Positions 10,249 through 19,182 of a stretch of 64,000 bases of DNA are shown piece by piece. The notes under the pieces are model-generated. The model did no database searches. It worked only from the letters and a program-made list of their open reading frames with translations, and was not told the DNA's origin. Made by a program: the position numbers and the translations under genes. Numbering within the stretch: the first letter of the stretch is position 1; every line of letters begins with the position of its first letter. Source of the stretch: an uncultured bacterium (GTDB lineage Bacteria; Cyanobacteriota; Vampirovibrionia; Gastranaerophilales; Gastranaerophilaceae); the NCBI GenBank assembly GCA_900319365.1, contig ONOE01000005.1, positions 1 to 64,000 on the forward strand. Reading direction: 5' to 3'.

Positions 10249-12072
10249 ATGAAACTAGAAATGACAACTGCAAAAAACTCGTTTAAATATGGATGGCTAT
10301 TATCTAGAATAATGCCATATATTGCACCATATTGGTTTAGAATTACACTCGGCTTTTTAGTAGCAATACCATTAGGTTTACTAGATGGCGTTACAGCTTT
10401 TGCACTAAAACCTTATATGGATTATGTAGTAGGTGGCAAAGCATTAGAATTTACATTCTTAAACTCTAATATAACAATCACAAGTATTCAGATGGCTTTT
10501 ATATTACCGTTTGGTGTAATCCTATTTGCTGCAGTTCAAGGTGTTTTAAGATACTTGAACGGTTATTTATCCAGTTGGACAAGTGCTCATATTACGAACG
10601 ATGTTAAATTTGATTTATTCAAAAGGTTAGTTCATATGCACCCACAATTCTTTGATGAGAATTCATCAGGGATTATAATTTCTCGTTATATGAGTGATCC
10701 GGGAGCAGCATCAGCAGGAATTGTAGATAATATTAAAACAATAACTACAAGTTTATTTGGAGCTTTAGGTTTAATTGCAGTTATGCTATACAGTTCTTGG
10801 AAACTTGCAATTATTGGTGTTCTTGTACTTTGCATTGCATTTCTACCAGTGGCTTTAATAAGAAAAAGAATTAAAGAGGCATCTAATAAAAGTATGGTTA
10901 TTGGCGGCAATATTACTACCAATATAAATGAAACATATAACGGCAATAAAGTAATGGCGGCATACGGTTTGCAAGATAAAATGTATGATTATTTTGAAAA
11001 ACAAACTTGGGATGGCTATAATGTCGGGATGTCATTGTATAAACGTTCGGGTTGGATGTCACCGTTGATGTATTTAATTGCATCTTGCGGTATCGCAACA
11101 GTTCTTGGTGTTGGTACATATTTAATTAATTCAGGTCAAATGACTGCCGGAAGTTTTGCATCTTTTGTAACATCGTTATTACTTTTATATAAACCCGTTA
11201 AAACTTTAGGAAATACTTTAACAGGTATTCAGGGAATCTTTGTTGCAATGGGCAGGGTATTTGAATTATTTGATTTAAAACCTGAAATTATAGATTCACC
11301 TAATGCAAGAGAATTGCAAGGGTTAAATGAATCAATTAAATTTGAAAACGTAAACTTTGAATATATTCCAAATCAACCTGTATTGAAAAATTTGAATCTT
11401 ACAGTTGCTAAAAATGAAACACTTGCAATAGTTGGCAATTCAGGTGGTGGAAAATCCACATTAGTAAATCTTATTCCGAGATTTTATGACATTAAATCAG
11501 GTGCAATAAAAATCGATGATGTAGATATTAGAGAATACACAATTGATTCTCTAAGACAAAATATTTCAATGGTATTTCAGGACAACTTCTTATATTCAGG
11601 GACAATTAAAGAGAATATAATGATGGGCAACTTCAATGCAACTGCTGAAGATTTGCAACAAGCAATATATTCTGCACACCTGCAAGATATGATTAAAGAA
11701 CTTCCACAAGGATTAGATACAATGCTTGGTGAAAGGGGATTAACTTTATCCGGTGGTCAAAGACAGAGAGTCGCAATTGCACGTGCAATGCTAAGAAATG
11801 CTCCTATTGTAATCTTAGACGAAGCAACATCAGCCCTTGATAACGAATCAGAAGCTATCGTTCAAAAAGCAATGGATAATTTGATGAAAGATAGAACAGT
11901 TTTCATTATCGCTCACAGATTATCCACAATTAAGAATGCCGACAGAATCGCTGTAATCAATGAGGGAGAACTTGTTGAATTAGGAACTCACGAAGAACTT
12001 ATGAATATTGAAAACGGTCAATATAAAGCTCTTTATGAAATGCAGTTTAAGAAACAAGAAATTATATCGTAA
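10249..12072 (+). CDS. ABC exporter, MsbA-like (permease-ATPase)
   Basis: A 607-aa half-transporter with a six-helix type I exporter domain (about residues 30-330) fused to an ATPase. Walker A GNSGGGKST is near 396, the LSGGQ signature near 500, Walker B IVILDEATSALD near 520 and the H-loop IIAHR near 550. It closely matches the MsbA/lipid-flippase group, which moves lipid-linked glycans or lipid A across the inner membrane. Following the glycan operon, it may export its lipid-linked product. AAAAGG precedes the ATG. It lies 66 bp after the AG repeat. Confidence 0.88.
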   Translation: MKLEMTTAKNSFKYGWLLSRIMPYIAPYWFRITLGFLVAIPLGLLDGVTAFALKPYMDYVVGGKALEFTFLNSNITITSIQMAFILPFGVILFAAVQGVLRYLNGYLSSWTSAHITNDVKFDLFKRLVHMHPQFFDENSSGIIISRYMSDPGAASAGIVDNIKTITTSLFGALGLIAVMLYSSWKLAIIGVLVLCIAFLPVALIRKRIKEASNKSMVIGGNITTNINETYNGNKVMAAYGLQDKMYDYFEKQTWDGYNVGMSLYKRSGWMSPLMYLIASCGIATVLGVGTYLINSGQMTAGSFASFVTSLLLLYKPVKTLGNTLTGIQGIFVAMGRVFELFDLKPEIIDSPNARELQGLNESIKFENVNFEYIPNQPVLKNLNLTVAKNETLAIVGNSGGGKSTLVNLIPRFYDIKSGAIKIDDVDIREYTIDSLRQNISMVFQDNFLYSGTIKENIMMGNFNATAEDLQQAIYSAHLQDMIKELPQGLDTMLGERGLTLSGGQRQRVAIARAMLRNAPIVILDEATSALDNESEAIVQKAMDNLMKDRTVFIIAHRLSTIKNADRIAVINEGELVELGTHEELMNIENGQYKALYEMQFKKQEIIS

Positions 12073-12090
12073 ATTATAAGGGGGTATGAA

Positions 12091-12636
12091 ATGTGTGTAA
12101 TTAATGAAAATTTAGATACAAGACATCGAGTCTTTATAAGTTATCATCATGAAAAGGATGAATACTACAAAAAAAAGTTTGAAGAGAATTTTGGCGATTT
12201 ATTTATAAATGAATCAGTACAAGATGGTGATTATAATCCAGATTTATCAGATGAATACATAAAACACTTAATTGCCAACAATAATATTTCTCTTTCAACA
12301 GTCGTAGTTGTTTTAATTGGTGCGGAAACAGAGAAAAGAAAACATATTGATTGGGAAATATATGCAGGTTTATCAGAAAGAAATAAATGCAGAGCAGGAT
12401 TAATCGGTGTTATATTACCTACTTTCAATAAAGATGAAAACAAAATTCCTGATAGGTTACAAGATAATATAGATACAAAATATGCTCGCTTGTACACATG
12501 GGAATATATAAATTCAATTAATTTAAATAATGAATATATGATTAAAGATTTAATTGAATTGGCTTATGAAAGAAAAAATGATTATGATATTCCGTCGAAC
12601 AATTCAAGATTACAAATGGAAAGAAATAGGGGGTAA
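12091..12636 (+). CDS. ThsB-like TIR protein (MTH538/DUF1863 type)
   Basis: A 181-aa stand-alone TIR-like protein. It starts RVFISYHHEKDEYYKKKF, the hallmark of MTH538/DUF1863 TIR-like domains used by the Thoeris sensor ThsB. It keeps a Glu in KHIDWEIYAG, the position of the catalytic Glu in NAD-cleaving TIRs. Known ThsB proteins respond to phage by making a cyclic ADP-ribose isomer. AAGGGGG precedes the ATG, 18 bp after the ABC exporter. It is the first gene of a three-gene TIR cluster. No SIR2-SLOG ThsA follows; a TIR-TIR-SLOG protein is there instead. Confidence 0.78.
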   Translation: MCVINENLDTRHRVFISYHHEKDEYYKKKFEENFGDLFINESVQDGDYNPDLSDEYIKHLIANNNISLSTVVVVLIGAETEKRKHIDWEIYAGLSERNKCRAGLIGVILPTFNKDENKIPDRLQDNIDTKYARLYTWEYINSINLNNEYMIKDLIELAYERKNDYDIPSNNSRLQMERNRG

Positions 12637-12730
12637 ATAAATGAGATACTTAAATGAATCAGATAAATCATCTACAATTTACAGAAAAAAAATAATTCTT
12701 TAAGAATATGATATAAAAAATTTTTCATAT

Positions 12731-13177
12731 GTGTCTACTAGACCGAATGTCTTTTTATCTCATTCAAGTAAGGATATTGATAAATTAGAACAAGTAATCG
12801 AATTTTTACAAGATTATAATGTAAATGTATATATAGATAAAAGAGATCCTAATTTACCACCTGTTACATCTTCAAAAACAGCTGAAATATTAAAAAATAA
12901 TATTAGGAAATGTGATAAATTTATAGTTTTGATAAGTGAAAATAGTAAAGATAGCCGTTGGATACCTTGGGAATTAGGAATTGCAGATTATGCAAAAACA
13001 ACAGAAAAAATAGCTCTATTACCATATGCAAAATATTATGCTTCTTCAACTTGGACAACTCAAGAATACTTAGGTCTATATAGACGAATACTTAATCTTG
13101 AAAATTCAGATGGTTGGGTTGTATATGATCATAAAGAAAAAAAATATTTAAAATTAAGTACATGGTTAAAGAATTAA
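12731..13177 (+). CDS. Small TIR-domain protein with disrupted 5' end
   Basis: A 148-aa TIR domain (TIR_2 type): VFLSHSSKD at the N-terminus and SRWIPWELGIAD with the expected catalytic Glu. GTG 12731 is the first possible start in the open frame but has no ribosome site. In the same frame, an ATG at 12641 with AGGGGG before it opens a gene that meets TAA at 12701, after 20 codons. The intended protein was probably ~178 aa and now carries a nonsense codon, unless translation reinitiates. It lies 10 bp upstream of the TIR-SLOG gene and probably acted with it. Confidence 0.7.
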   Translation: MSTRPNVFLSHSSKDIDKLEQVIEFLQDYNVNVYIDKRDPNLPPVTSSKTAEILKNNIRKCDKFIVLISENSKDSRWIPWELGIADYAKTTEKIALLPYAKYYASSTWTTQEYLGLYRRILNLENSDGWVVYDHKEKKYLKLSTWLKN

Positions 13178-13187
13178 GGGATTAACA

Positions 13188-15152
13188 ATGAAAGAATATA
13201 AGCAACCGATTTCTGTATATTTTGTATATCATCCAAATACAGCAAATATTGTGAAAGAAAGTGTAAAGTATTGTTATCAATATTTACAACGAGATTATAA
13301 ATATCCTTTTTCTCGATTTATAAATATTCCATTATTTTATAAAACGAGTTTAGATAATAATTCTGTTCCAACAAAATTAGAAACTTTTTCTCAAAAAACA
13401 ATTATATTTTTATTAATAGATGATTATATTATTGCAGATGATAATTGGTCTGATTATTATAATGATATCTTTGATAAAAATGATTGTGTGATTCCTATTG
13501 CTCTTAATAAAAATGCATTAAATTTTAAAAATTTATCTGAATATAATTTTATTAGAGCTTTCGATTTTGAAACAAAGTTTTATAAAGAAAACTTTTTATT
13601 AAACATAACAAATGAGATATATCGTTGGGTTTTAAATAAAATGAAATCCTGCGAGTTTGGTAAAGATAAATCTTTAAGAATATTTTTAAGCCATACAAAA
13701 GACGGTGTAGGTGAGAAGATAGCGGAGCAATTAGAAGATTTTATAAATAGGACAAATTTAAATAAATTTTTTGATGCTAAAGATATTGCAATTAATTATA
13801 GATTTAAAGAAGAAATTGAAAAATACGAAGAAACATCCGCAATATTAGCAATTAATACTGATTATTACTCTTCTAGATATTGGTGTCAAAAAAAAGTGCT
13901 TTATGCAAAAACTAATGAACGGCCAATTGTGGTATTAGATTGCTTAAATCACTATGAAGACAGACGTTTTCCGCATGCATCAAATATTAGTACATTACAT
14001 CTTAAATTTGAATATGCACATAAAATCCCTAAGTCTATTTTATATGAGATAATATTATCAATATTATTAGAAACTTTAAGGTTTAATTATGCACATGAAC
14101 TACTAAATAGTTATAAAAAAGCAAACTTTATTCCTCAAAATGCTATCATCTTTTCACGCCCTCCTGAGTTTAGCGATATAAAAAAGATGGTAAAATTTGA
14201 TAAAAAAACAATTTCACCACAAAAAGCGACTATATTTTATCCTGAACCTCAGTTATATGATATAGAAAAAGATTTTTTTGATTGTTTGGGGATTAAAATA
14301 AATACACCAATTAATTACAATATTAAATCCAATTTTAATGGGTTAAATATAGGAATTTCAATTTCAAATCCTGAAAAAGACGATTTAACTCAAATTGGTC
14401 ACTATGATACTCATCTTGAACAATTATCAAAAGATTTTGCTAGATTTCTAATCGCACATAATGCAAATTTAATATATGGTGGCGATCTACGAGAGGGAGG
14501 ATTTACAGAATTTATTTTTAATGAAGCTAAAATTTTACACGACAAAATAAAATACAAAGTTCCTCACATAATGAATTATCTTGCGTATCCTATTTATATA
14601 AATGCAAGTGAAACTGTACTTAAATGGAAAGCTGCAAATAAAAATATTGCTAAAATGATAGAAGTACCTCCGCCTGATGATATATCAGATATATTAAATA
14701 ATAATGATAAAATTATTTCAAACTTTTTTGAAAATAAATATTTAAATAGCAAGTGTTTTACTCAAATGCGTGACTTAATGATCCAAAATTGTGATGCAAG
14801 AATAGTTGCTGGGGGAAAATGTAAAGGCTATCAAGGAATAATGCCCGGAATATTAGAAGAAGTTTTAATTGCTATTGAAAAAGGAAAGCCATTGTATATT
14901 CTTGGAGGTTTTGGTGGTATAGCTTCTGAAATTTGTAATATATTGCAAAAAAATATAGTCCCAACAAAATTGACAAAAGAATGGCAAATTTTAAATAACG
15001 CAAACTATGCACAATTTCTAGATTATATAGAAAGTAAGAATGAGAAATCCCCAGATTATAGTGATGAGATGTTTTCCAAAATAAAAATCAGTAATTTAAG
15101 AAACGGATTAAGCAAAGAAGATAATATTAAGTTATTTAACTATCGTATGTAA
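13188..15152 (+). CDS. TIR-TIR-SLOG protein, Thoeris-like
   Basis: A 654-aa three-part protein. Residues 1-150 look like a degenerate TIR (SVYFVYHP start, alternating strands). Residues 160-260 are a clear TIR (LRIFLSHTKDG). Residues ~385-610 are a SLOG/LOG-like nucleotide-binding domain with YGGDLREGGFT, VAGGKCKGYQGIMPG and ILGGFGGIAS. In Thoeris, SLOG domains bind the ADP-ribose signal made by ThsB. The second TIR has SSRYWCQKKVLYAK, where active TIRs have WCxxE, so its catalytic Glu appears to be Lys. The protein may be a sensor or scaffold rather than an NADase. AAGGGA precedes the ATG. Confidence 0.75.
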   Translation: MKEYKQPISVYFVYHPNTANIVKESVKYCYQYLQRDYKYPFSRFINIPLFYKTSLDNNSVPTKLETFSQKTIIFLLIDDYIIADDNWSDYYNDIFDKNDCVIPIALNKNALNFKNLSEYNFIRAFDFETKFYKENFLLNITNEIYRWVLNKMKSCEFGKDKSLRIFLSHTKDGVGEKIAEQLEDFINRTNLNKFFDAKDIAINYRFKEEIEKYEETSAILAINTDYYSSRYWCQKKVLYAKTNERPIVVLDCLNHYEDRRFPHASNISTLHLKFEYAHKIPKSILYEIILSILLETLRFNYAHELLNSYKKANFIPQNAIIFSRPPEFSDIKKMVKFDKKTISPQKATIFYPEPQLYDIEKDFFDCLGIKINTPINYNIKSNFNGLNIGISISNPEKDDLTQIGHYDTHLEQLSKDFARFLIAHNANLIYGGDLREGGFTEFIFNEAKILHDKIKYKVPHIMNYLAYPIYINASETVLKWKAANKNIAKMIEVPPPDDISDILNNNDKIISNFFENKYLNSKCFTQMRDLMIQNCDARIVAGGKCKGYQGIMPGILEEVLIAIEKGKPLYILGGFGGIASEICNILQKNIVPTKLTKEWQILNNANYAQFLDYIESKNEKSPDYSDEMFSKIKISNLRNGLSKEDNIKLFNYRM

Positions 15153-15262
15153 GCTCCGCAACTAAAAGTTTAAATAAGGAATTATGTGAACTAAACCTAC
15201 AAAAAAGCGAAGACATAACATTTTGCGCTGGAGATATTGATACAAACCGGTACATCAATAAT

Positions 15263-16297
15263 TTGAATTTATTATCTTCTTTTAAAGGAAAAGCTATTAG
15301 TCTTGGTGGCGATGGGAAAGCTAATCAAATATATTTAGCAATGTGGGCAAATAAAAATACTTCTTCTAGGGAAAAAGAAGGTGTTACATTTTTTTGCATA
15401 GAAGAACCTGAAGCACACTTACATCCTCATAAACAAAGAGGTCTAGCTAAATATTTAACAAATAAATTCGATTCTCAAATAATCATTACGACACATTCAC
15501 CACAAATCGCCTGTGAATTTGATCCAAATTGTATGATTAAATTATATGCCACTTCAGAGGGAACTAAAGCGGCAAAAGATGGAGTTTCTAAATTAATAGA
15601 AGAATCTTTTTCAAATTTTGGCTATAGACTTAATATTATTCCGGCAGAAGCCTTTTTTGCTGATGTTGTATTTTTAGTAGAGGGTGTGTCAGAATGTTTA
15701 TTTTATAAAGCATTTTCCGCAATGAATGATGATTTTAATATAGATAAATATAACATAAGTATTATTTCCGTTGATGGCATTGGATTTAAACCATACATAG
15801 ATATTTTTTCAAAGCTTAATATTCCAGTAGTTCTAAGGACGGATAACGATATATTTCAAGTTCAAAATTCAGATGAATACAGATTGGCAGGAATTGAAAG
15901 ATTGTTAGATTTGTATAATTTTTTGCAAACAGACAAAACAAAACATGTTAATACAGTATTTGAAAGAAGCAAAGATAAATCATACTTGGAATCAGATACA
16001 ATTAAAGAAAAAATTAATAAACTTATGCAAAGCTTGAATACTTGGGGTTTTTACATAGCAGATACTGACTTCGAAACAGATATTTACAATAGTACTTTAT
16101 CTGAACAATTAAAGAAGCATTATAAAGAAGAAAATTCCGAAAAGTTAGTAAATAAAATGAAAAAACATAAGGGAATTAATATATATGATTTTCTTGAGGA
16201 AAACAGAGATATGTTAATAGATTTTAAGGACGAAACACTATTAGCTCCTTTGTACAGATGCAAAGAAATAGTTGAAAAAATGTATGGAGAAGAATAA
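15263..16297 (+). CDS. gajA: GajA-like OLD nuclease, 5'-truncated
   Basis: C-terminal part of an OLD-family ATPase-TOPRIM nuclease of the Gabija type. Visible are the ABC signature-like ISLGGDGKANQ, Walker B EEPEAHLHPHKQR near residue 50, H-loop TTHSPQ near 76, then TOPRIM motifs FLVEGVSE near 140 and LRTDND near 192. The Walker A/P-loop half is missing; GajA is normally near 580 aa. Coherent GajA-like protein continues upstream in frame to 15140, without any start codon, to a point inside the end of the SLOG gene. So the first ~220-250 codons were deleted. The TTG at 15263 is only the first nominal start. Confidence 0.75.
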   Translation: MNLLSSFKGKAISLGGDGKANQIYLAMWANKNTSSREKEGVTFFCIEEPEAHLHPHKQRGLAKYLTNKFDSQIIITTHSPQIACEFDPNCMIKLYATSEGTKAAKDGVSKLIEESFSNFGYRLNIIPAEAFFADVVFLVEGVSECLFYKAFSAMNDDFNIDKYNISIISVDGIGFKPYIDIFSKLNIPVVLRTDNDIFQVQNSDEYRLAGIERLLDLYNFLQTDKTKHVNTVFERSKDKSYLESDTIKEKINKLMQSLNTWGFYIADTDFETDIYNSTLSEQLKKHYKEENSEKLVNKMKKHKGINIYDFLEENRDMLIDFKDETLLAPLYRCKEIVEKMYGEE

Positions 16298-17905
16298 TTG
16301 GGGCCAACGGACGAACAACAAAAAATAATAGATTGTCCCGGGAATATTGTCGTTATTGCAAATCCTGGTAGTGGCAAAACTTATACCTTATCTATTAAAA
16401 TCAAAAAAATACTTGAATCATTATCAAGCAACAAAGGAATAATTGCTATTTCATACACTAATAAAGCTAGCAATGAGCTAAGACAACGTTCGCTATCCGG
16501 GGGTATCGATAAAAAACAATCGTTTTTTGGTACAATAGATAAATTTTTTATTTCGGAACTTATTTTTCCATTTTTACCTAGATTGTTCGGAACTTTCCCA
16601 GGAGAATTGAGCATTCAATCTTATAAAGAAATTTTGAAAGATAGGCCAGAAGAATATCAAATCGCATCAGAAATCGAAAAATTAAAAAATAAACCCAATG
16701 ATACACAAATTTCTTTTTTGGATAGCTATTATAAATCTGGAATTATATTTTTAGAATTAATAGGTACTCTAGGGTGCTATGTATATGAAAATGTAAAATC
16801 TTCAAGATTATATTTAAGGGCTAAATATGACTATATTATTATTGATGAATTTCAAGACTCTGGGTATTTTCAGTATGTTTTATTTTGTTATCTGGTTGAT
16901 TTAGGAATTACCGGTATAGCAGTAGGTGATGTTGATCAGGCAATTTTTGGATTTGCACAAAAAAGTTCTGAATATTTAATAGCTCTTGATAAACGAGAAG
17001 ATTTTAGCTCTTTACGAATTACAAAAAACCACAGATGCCATCCTAGTATTGTCAATTATTCTAAAAATTTTTTAAGTCCATCGGAATCTATTGCAGAAGA
17101 AATTAGAGTTTATCATATTAACATACAAGGGACTCAGGTTGATATTGCAAAATATATAGATACTCATATACAAAATATTAAAAAAACTTTTTCGATACTA
17201 AATAACAATGACATAGCTATTTTAGTTAGGGGCGATACAACAGGAAAACTAATTAACGAAAATATGACAACAACACACAAATATATAATAAGCACAGTCT
17301 TAGATGAATGTTCTGAGATATGGGCGACATTGTTTATCGAAATATTATTTTTTATTTTTGATACAAAAGCACTACTAACAGATTATATGGATAAATATTT
17401 TGCAGAAGAAGATAGTAATAGAAATAGGATTGTAGAATATCTCAAAAAACTCAAAAATATCGACAAAACAAAATTAATAGAAAATGTTGATACCTTTTTA
17501 AAAATTGCAGAAATAATTGCTCCTAATAATAAATCTTCCATTGCTATTGATCGTTTAAAAGCTATATTAAAAAACCCAATATCTTTATCATCGTACGAAC
17601 CAGTTGCAAACAATGAAATTCAGATCATGACAATACACAAATCTAAAGGTTTAGAATTTAAAATTGTAATTCATCTTGATTTATATGATTATGTAATTCC
17701 TTTTTATTCTTCAATACAAAATAACAGCTATAATGAAGATAATAATTTACATTATGTAGCAATTACAAGAGCAAAAGAAGCATGTATTTTTATTACTTCT
17801 TCAAAAAGATATAATGCTCAACAGCAGATAAAAGATGGGATTGTTTCAAGATTTTTAACAAGAGAGGATTTGGTAACCCTTCGTAAAGATGTATATTTAA
17901 CTTGA
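16298..17905 (+). CDS. gajB: GajB-like UvrD/PcrA-type helicase
   Basis: Superfamily 1A helicase-like protein, partner of GajA in Gabija defence. Motif I NPGSGKTYT is near residue 22, motif II IIIDEFQDS near 180, motif III VGDVDQAIFGF near 209, motif V IHKSKGLEF near 446 and motif VI VAITRAK near 488. At 535 aa it fits GajB and appears intact. It starts at TTG directly after the GajA stop, with GGAGAAG before it. GajB senses DNA ends or nucleotides and activates GajA nuclease. With GajA lacking its P-loop half, the pair is probably non-functional in the canonical way. Confidence 0.82.
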   Translation: MGPTDEQQKIIDCPGNIVVIANPGSGKTYTLSIKIKKILESLSSNKGIIAISYTNKASNELRQRSLSGGIDKKQSFFGTIDKFFISELIFPFLPRLFGTFPGELSIQSYKEILKDRPEEYQIASEIEKLKNKPNDTQISFLDSYYKSGIIFLELIGTLGCYVYENVKSSRLYLRAKYDYIIIDEFQDSGYFQYVLFCYLVDLGITGIAVGDVDQAIFGFAQKSSEYLIALDKREDFSSLRITKNHRCHPSIVNYSKNFLSPSESIAEEIRVYHINIQGTQVDIAKYIDTHIQNIKKTFSILNNNDIAILVRGDTTGKLINENMTTTHKYIISTVLDECSEIWATLFIEILFFIFDTKALLTDYMDKYFAEEDSNRNRIVEYLKKLKNIDKTKLIENVDTFLKIAEIIAPNNKSSIAIDRLKAILKNPISLSSYEPVANNEIQIMTIHKSKGLEFKIVIHLDLYDYVIPFYSSIQNNSYNEDNNLHYVAITRAKEACIFITSSKRYNAQQQIKDGIVSRFLTREDLVTLRKDVYLT

Positions 17906-17953
17906 CTTCCACTTTGGTTAGAGTGATGTATACGACACGATAAAGGAGGTCGT

Positions 17954-18187
17954 ATGGAAAAAGTCGGATTGAATATCACTCCAAAGGAGTTTAAGCAATT
18001 AAGCAAGTGGTCAGAAAATATTTATAACACTGCTGTTGTTATTGATTACTTTGTTGCTAACCAACCGGAAATAGAAGAATGCTACAATCTTACACCAGTA
18101 GTTAAACATCTGCGAAATGATGCAGATGTTTTGAATGCATTCTTTATTGATCACGAAAAAGATGTTGAAGATTTAAATTCAGTTTAA
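17954..18187 (+). CDS. Small acidic protein, unknown
   Basis: 77 aa, not recognised. A perfect-looking AGGAGG lies 6 nt before the ATG, which supports real translation. The sequence is mostly alpha-helical and acidic with no membrane segment or signal peptide (LTPVVKHLRNDADVLNAFF in the middle). It is flanked by Gabija and a leftward small gene. Confidence 0.6.
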   Translation: MEKVGLNITPKEFKQLSKWSENIYNTAVVIDYFVANQPEIEECYNLTPVVKHLRNDADVLNAFFIDHEKDVEDLNSV

Positions 18188-18216
18188 AAGGTGTTTAATT
18201 GGTGTTCAAATCGTAT

Positions 18217-18606
18217 TCAAAATTTAAAATGCTTAAAAAATTTGTTTAATAAATCTTCCAATATATTTTTAGGAATTCCTTTGCATATATCTTCCAGTAA
18301 CTTTTTTGCTTCGTCTTTATTAGGATTGTTGAAAAATTTGTTCAATTTAATTACTAAATCAGTATCCTTTGTTTCAGCCATAGCCATTTTAAGAAAAGCC
18401 CTCTCTTTGTCTTTAAATAATATTTTATTTTCAATATATTGTTCCAAAACCATACACCAAAACAACTTGCATGAGTACTTTTTTAAAATTTCTTTTTCAT
18501 TATCAGTTAATCCTATTTGATTTAAAGACTGATCGGTAGTTGCTGACACTATACCTAATGTTCCAGTAACCATACAATCATATAATTTTTCCAATGAACT
18601 CGTCAT
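18217..18606 (-). CDS. Hypothetical alpha-helical protein
   Basis: 129 aa, Lys-rich and predicted all-helical, with NEKEILKKYSCKLFWCMVLEQYIENK in two helices; not recognised. I prefer this strand to the overlapping rightward frame because the composition is soluble-protein-like. It also has an AAGGA ribosome site about 9 nt before the ATG. It faces the rightward 77-aa gene tail to tail in the defence island. Confidence 0.5.
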   Translation of the reverse strand: MTSSLEKLYDCMVTGTLGIVSATTDQSLNQIGLTDNEKEILKKYSCKLFWCMVLEQYIENKILFKDKERAFLKMAMAETKDTDLVIKLNKFFNNPNKDEAKKLLEDICKGIPKNILEDLLNKFFKHFKF

Positions 18607-18764
18607 GCCTATATTCCTTATGTTTTCTTATATCTATATATTATATCACATCTAAAATCGGGCATTCATGCTAATTTTGTGTCGGAATGATACGTTTTAG
18701 ACATATATAGTTGATGTTTCTGTTTACAAGAGTGATAAATTGTGTAGCTTGAAAGGAGCAGATT

Positions 18765-18965
18765 ATGGTTGAAAAAGATTACAAGTTGTACGGGACAAAG
18801 ATTTTGAATCTTAAAACACAAGAAATCGGTTTGCTGATTTGTTTATGGGAGAACAAATTCGCCGATAAAACAGTCGATTTTGCAACTTGTGTGGATAAAA
18901 CCGGCAAACGATATAACATTGAACTCGATAATATAAGAGGGTTTGAGAATGATTTTGAAAAATAA
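18765..18965 (+). CDS. Small hypothetical protein
   Basis: 66 aa, beta-rich (YGTKILNLKTQEIGLLICLW), not recognised. AAAGGAG sits 7 nt before the ATG, a convincing ribosome site. It overlaps the following small gene by 17 bp, so the two look like a coupled pair of accessory genes. Confidence 0.55.
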   Translation: MVEKDYKLYGTKILNLKTQEIGLLICLWENKFADKTVDFATCVDKTGKRYNIELDNIRGFENDFEK

Positions 18966-19182
18966 ATTAACCAAAGAAACGTTAGATATTCCATATTCTG
19001 AATTCAGGATAAAGTTTGCAAAAGAGATTCAGGATGCGTTTGAAAGTTATCGAAAAACACAATTAAATAAATACTCTTGGAACTTCAAAGATGATAATTC
19101 TTTGGAGTTTAATTTTTATTTTGAACTCCATTGGAACTTTAATCATTTTGGAAATAGTAATTGGTATATTGAAAAGCTTTAA
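18949..19182 (+). CDS. Small hypothetical protein
   Basis: 77 aa from ATG 18949, chosen over the TTG at 18943 because AGAGGG is 8 nt upstream. It is aromatic-rich at the end (FNFYFELHWNFNHFGNSNWY) and not recognised. It overlaps the previous gene and meets mcrC tail to tail by 4 bp. Confidence 0.5.
   Translation: MILKNKLTKETLDIPYSEFRIKFAKEIQDAFESYRKTQLNKYSWNFKDDNSLEFNFYFELHWNFNHFGNSNWYIEKL

Noticed and set aside
13188-16297. A single TIR-SLOG-TOPRIM fusion protein
   Set aside because: The SLOG gene ends with TAA at 15150-15152 and the GajA-like part is in a different frame, so they are two adjacent products of a deletion, not one protein.
18191-18520. Rightward open frame of 109 codons
   Set aside because: No ribosome site and odd Phe/Leu/Ser-rich composition. 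The opposite strand (18217-18606) has balanced composition and a ribosome site.
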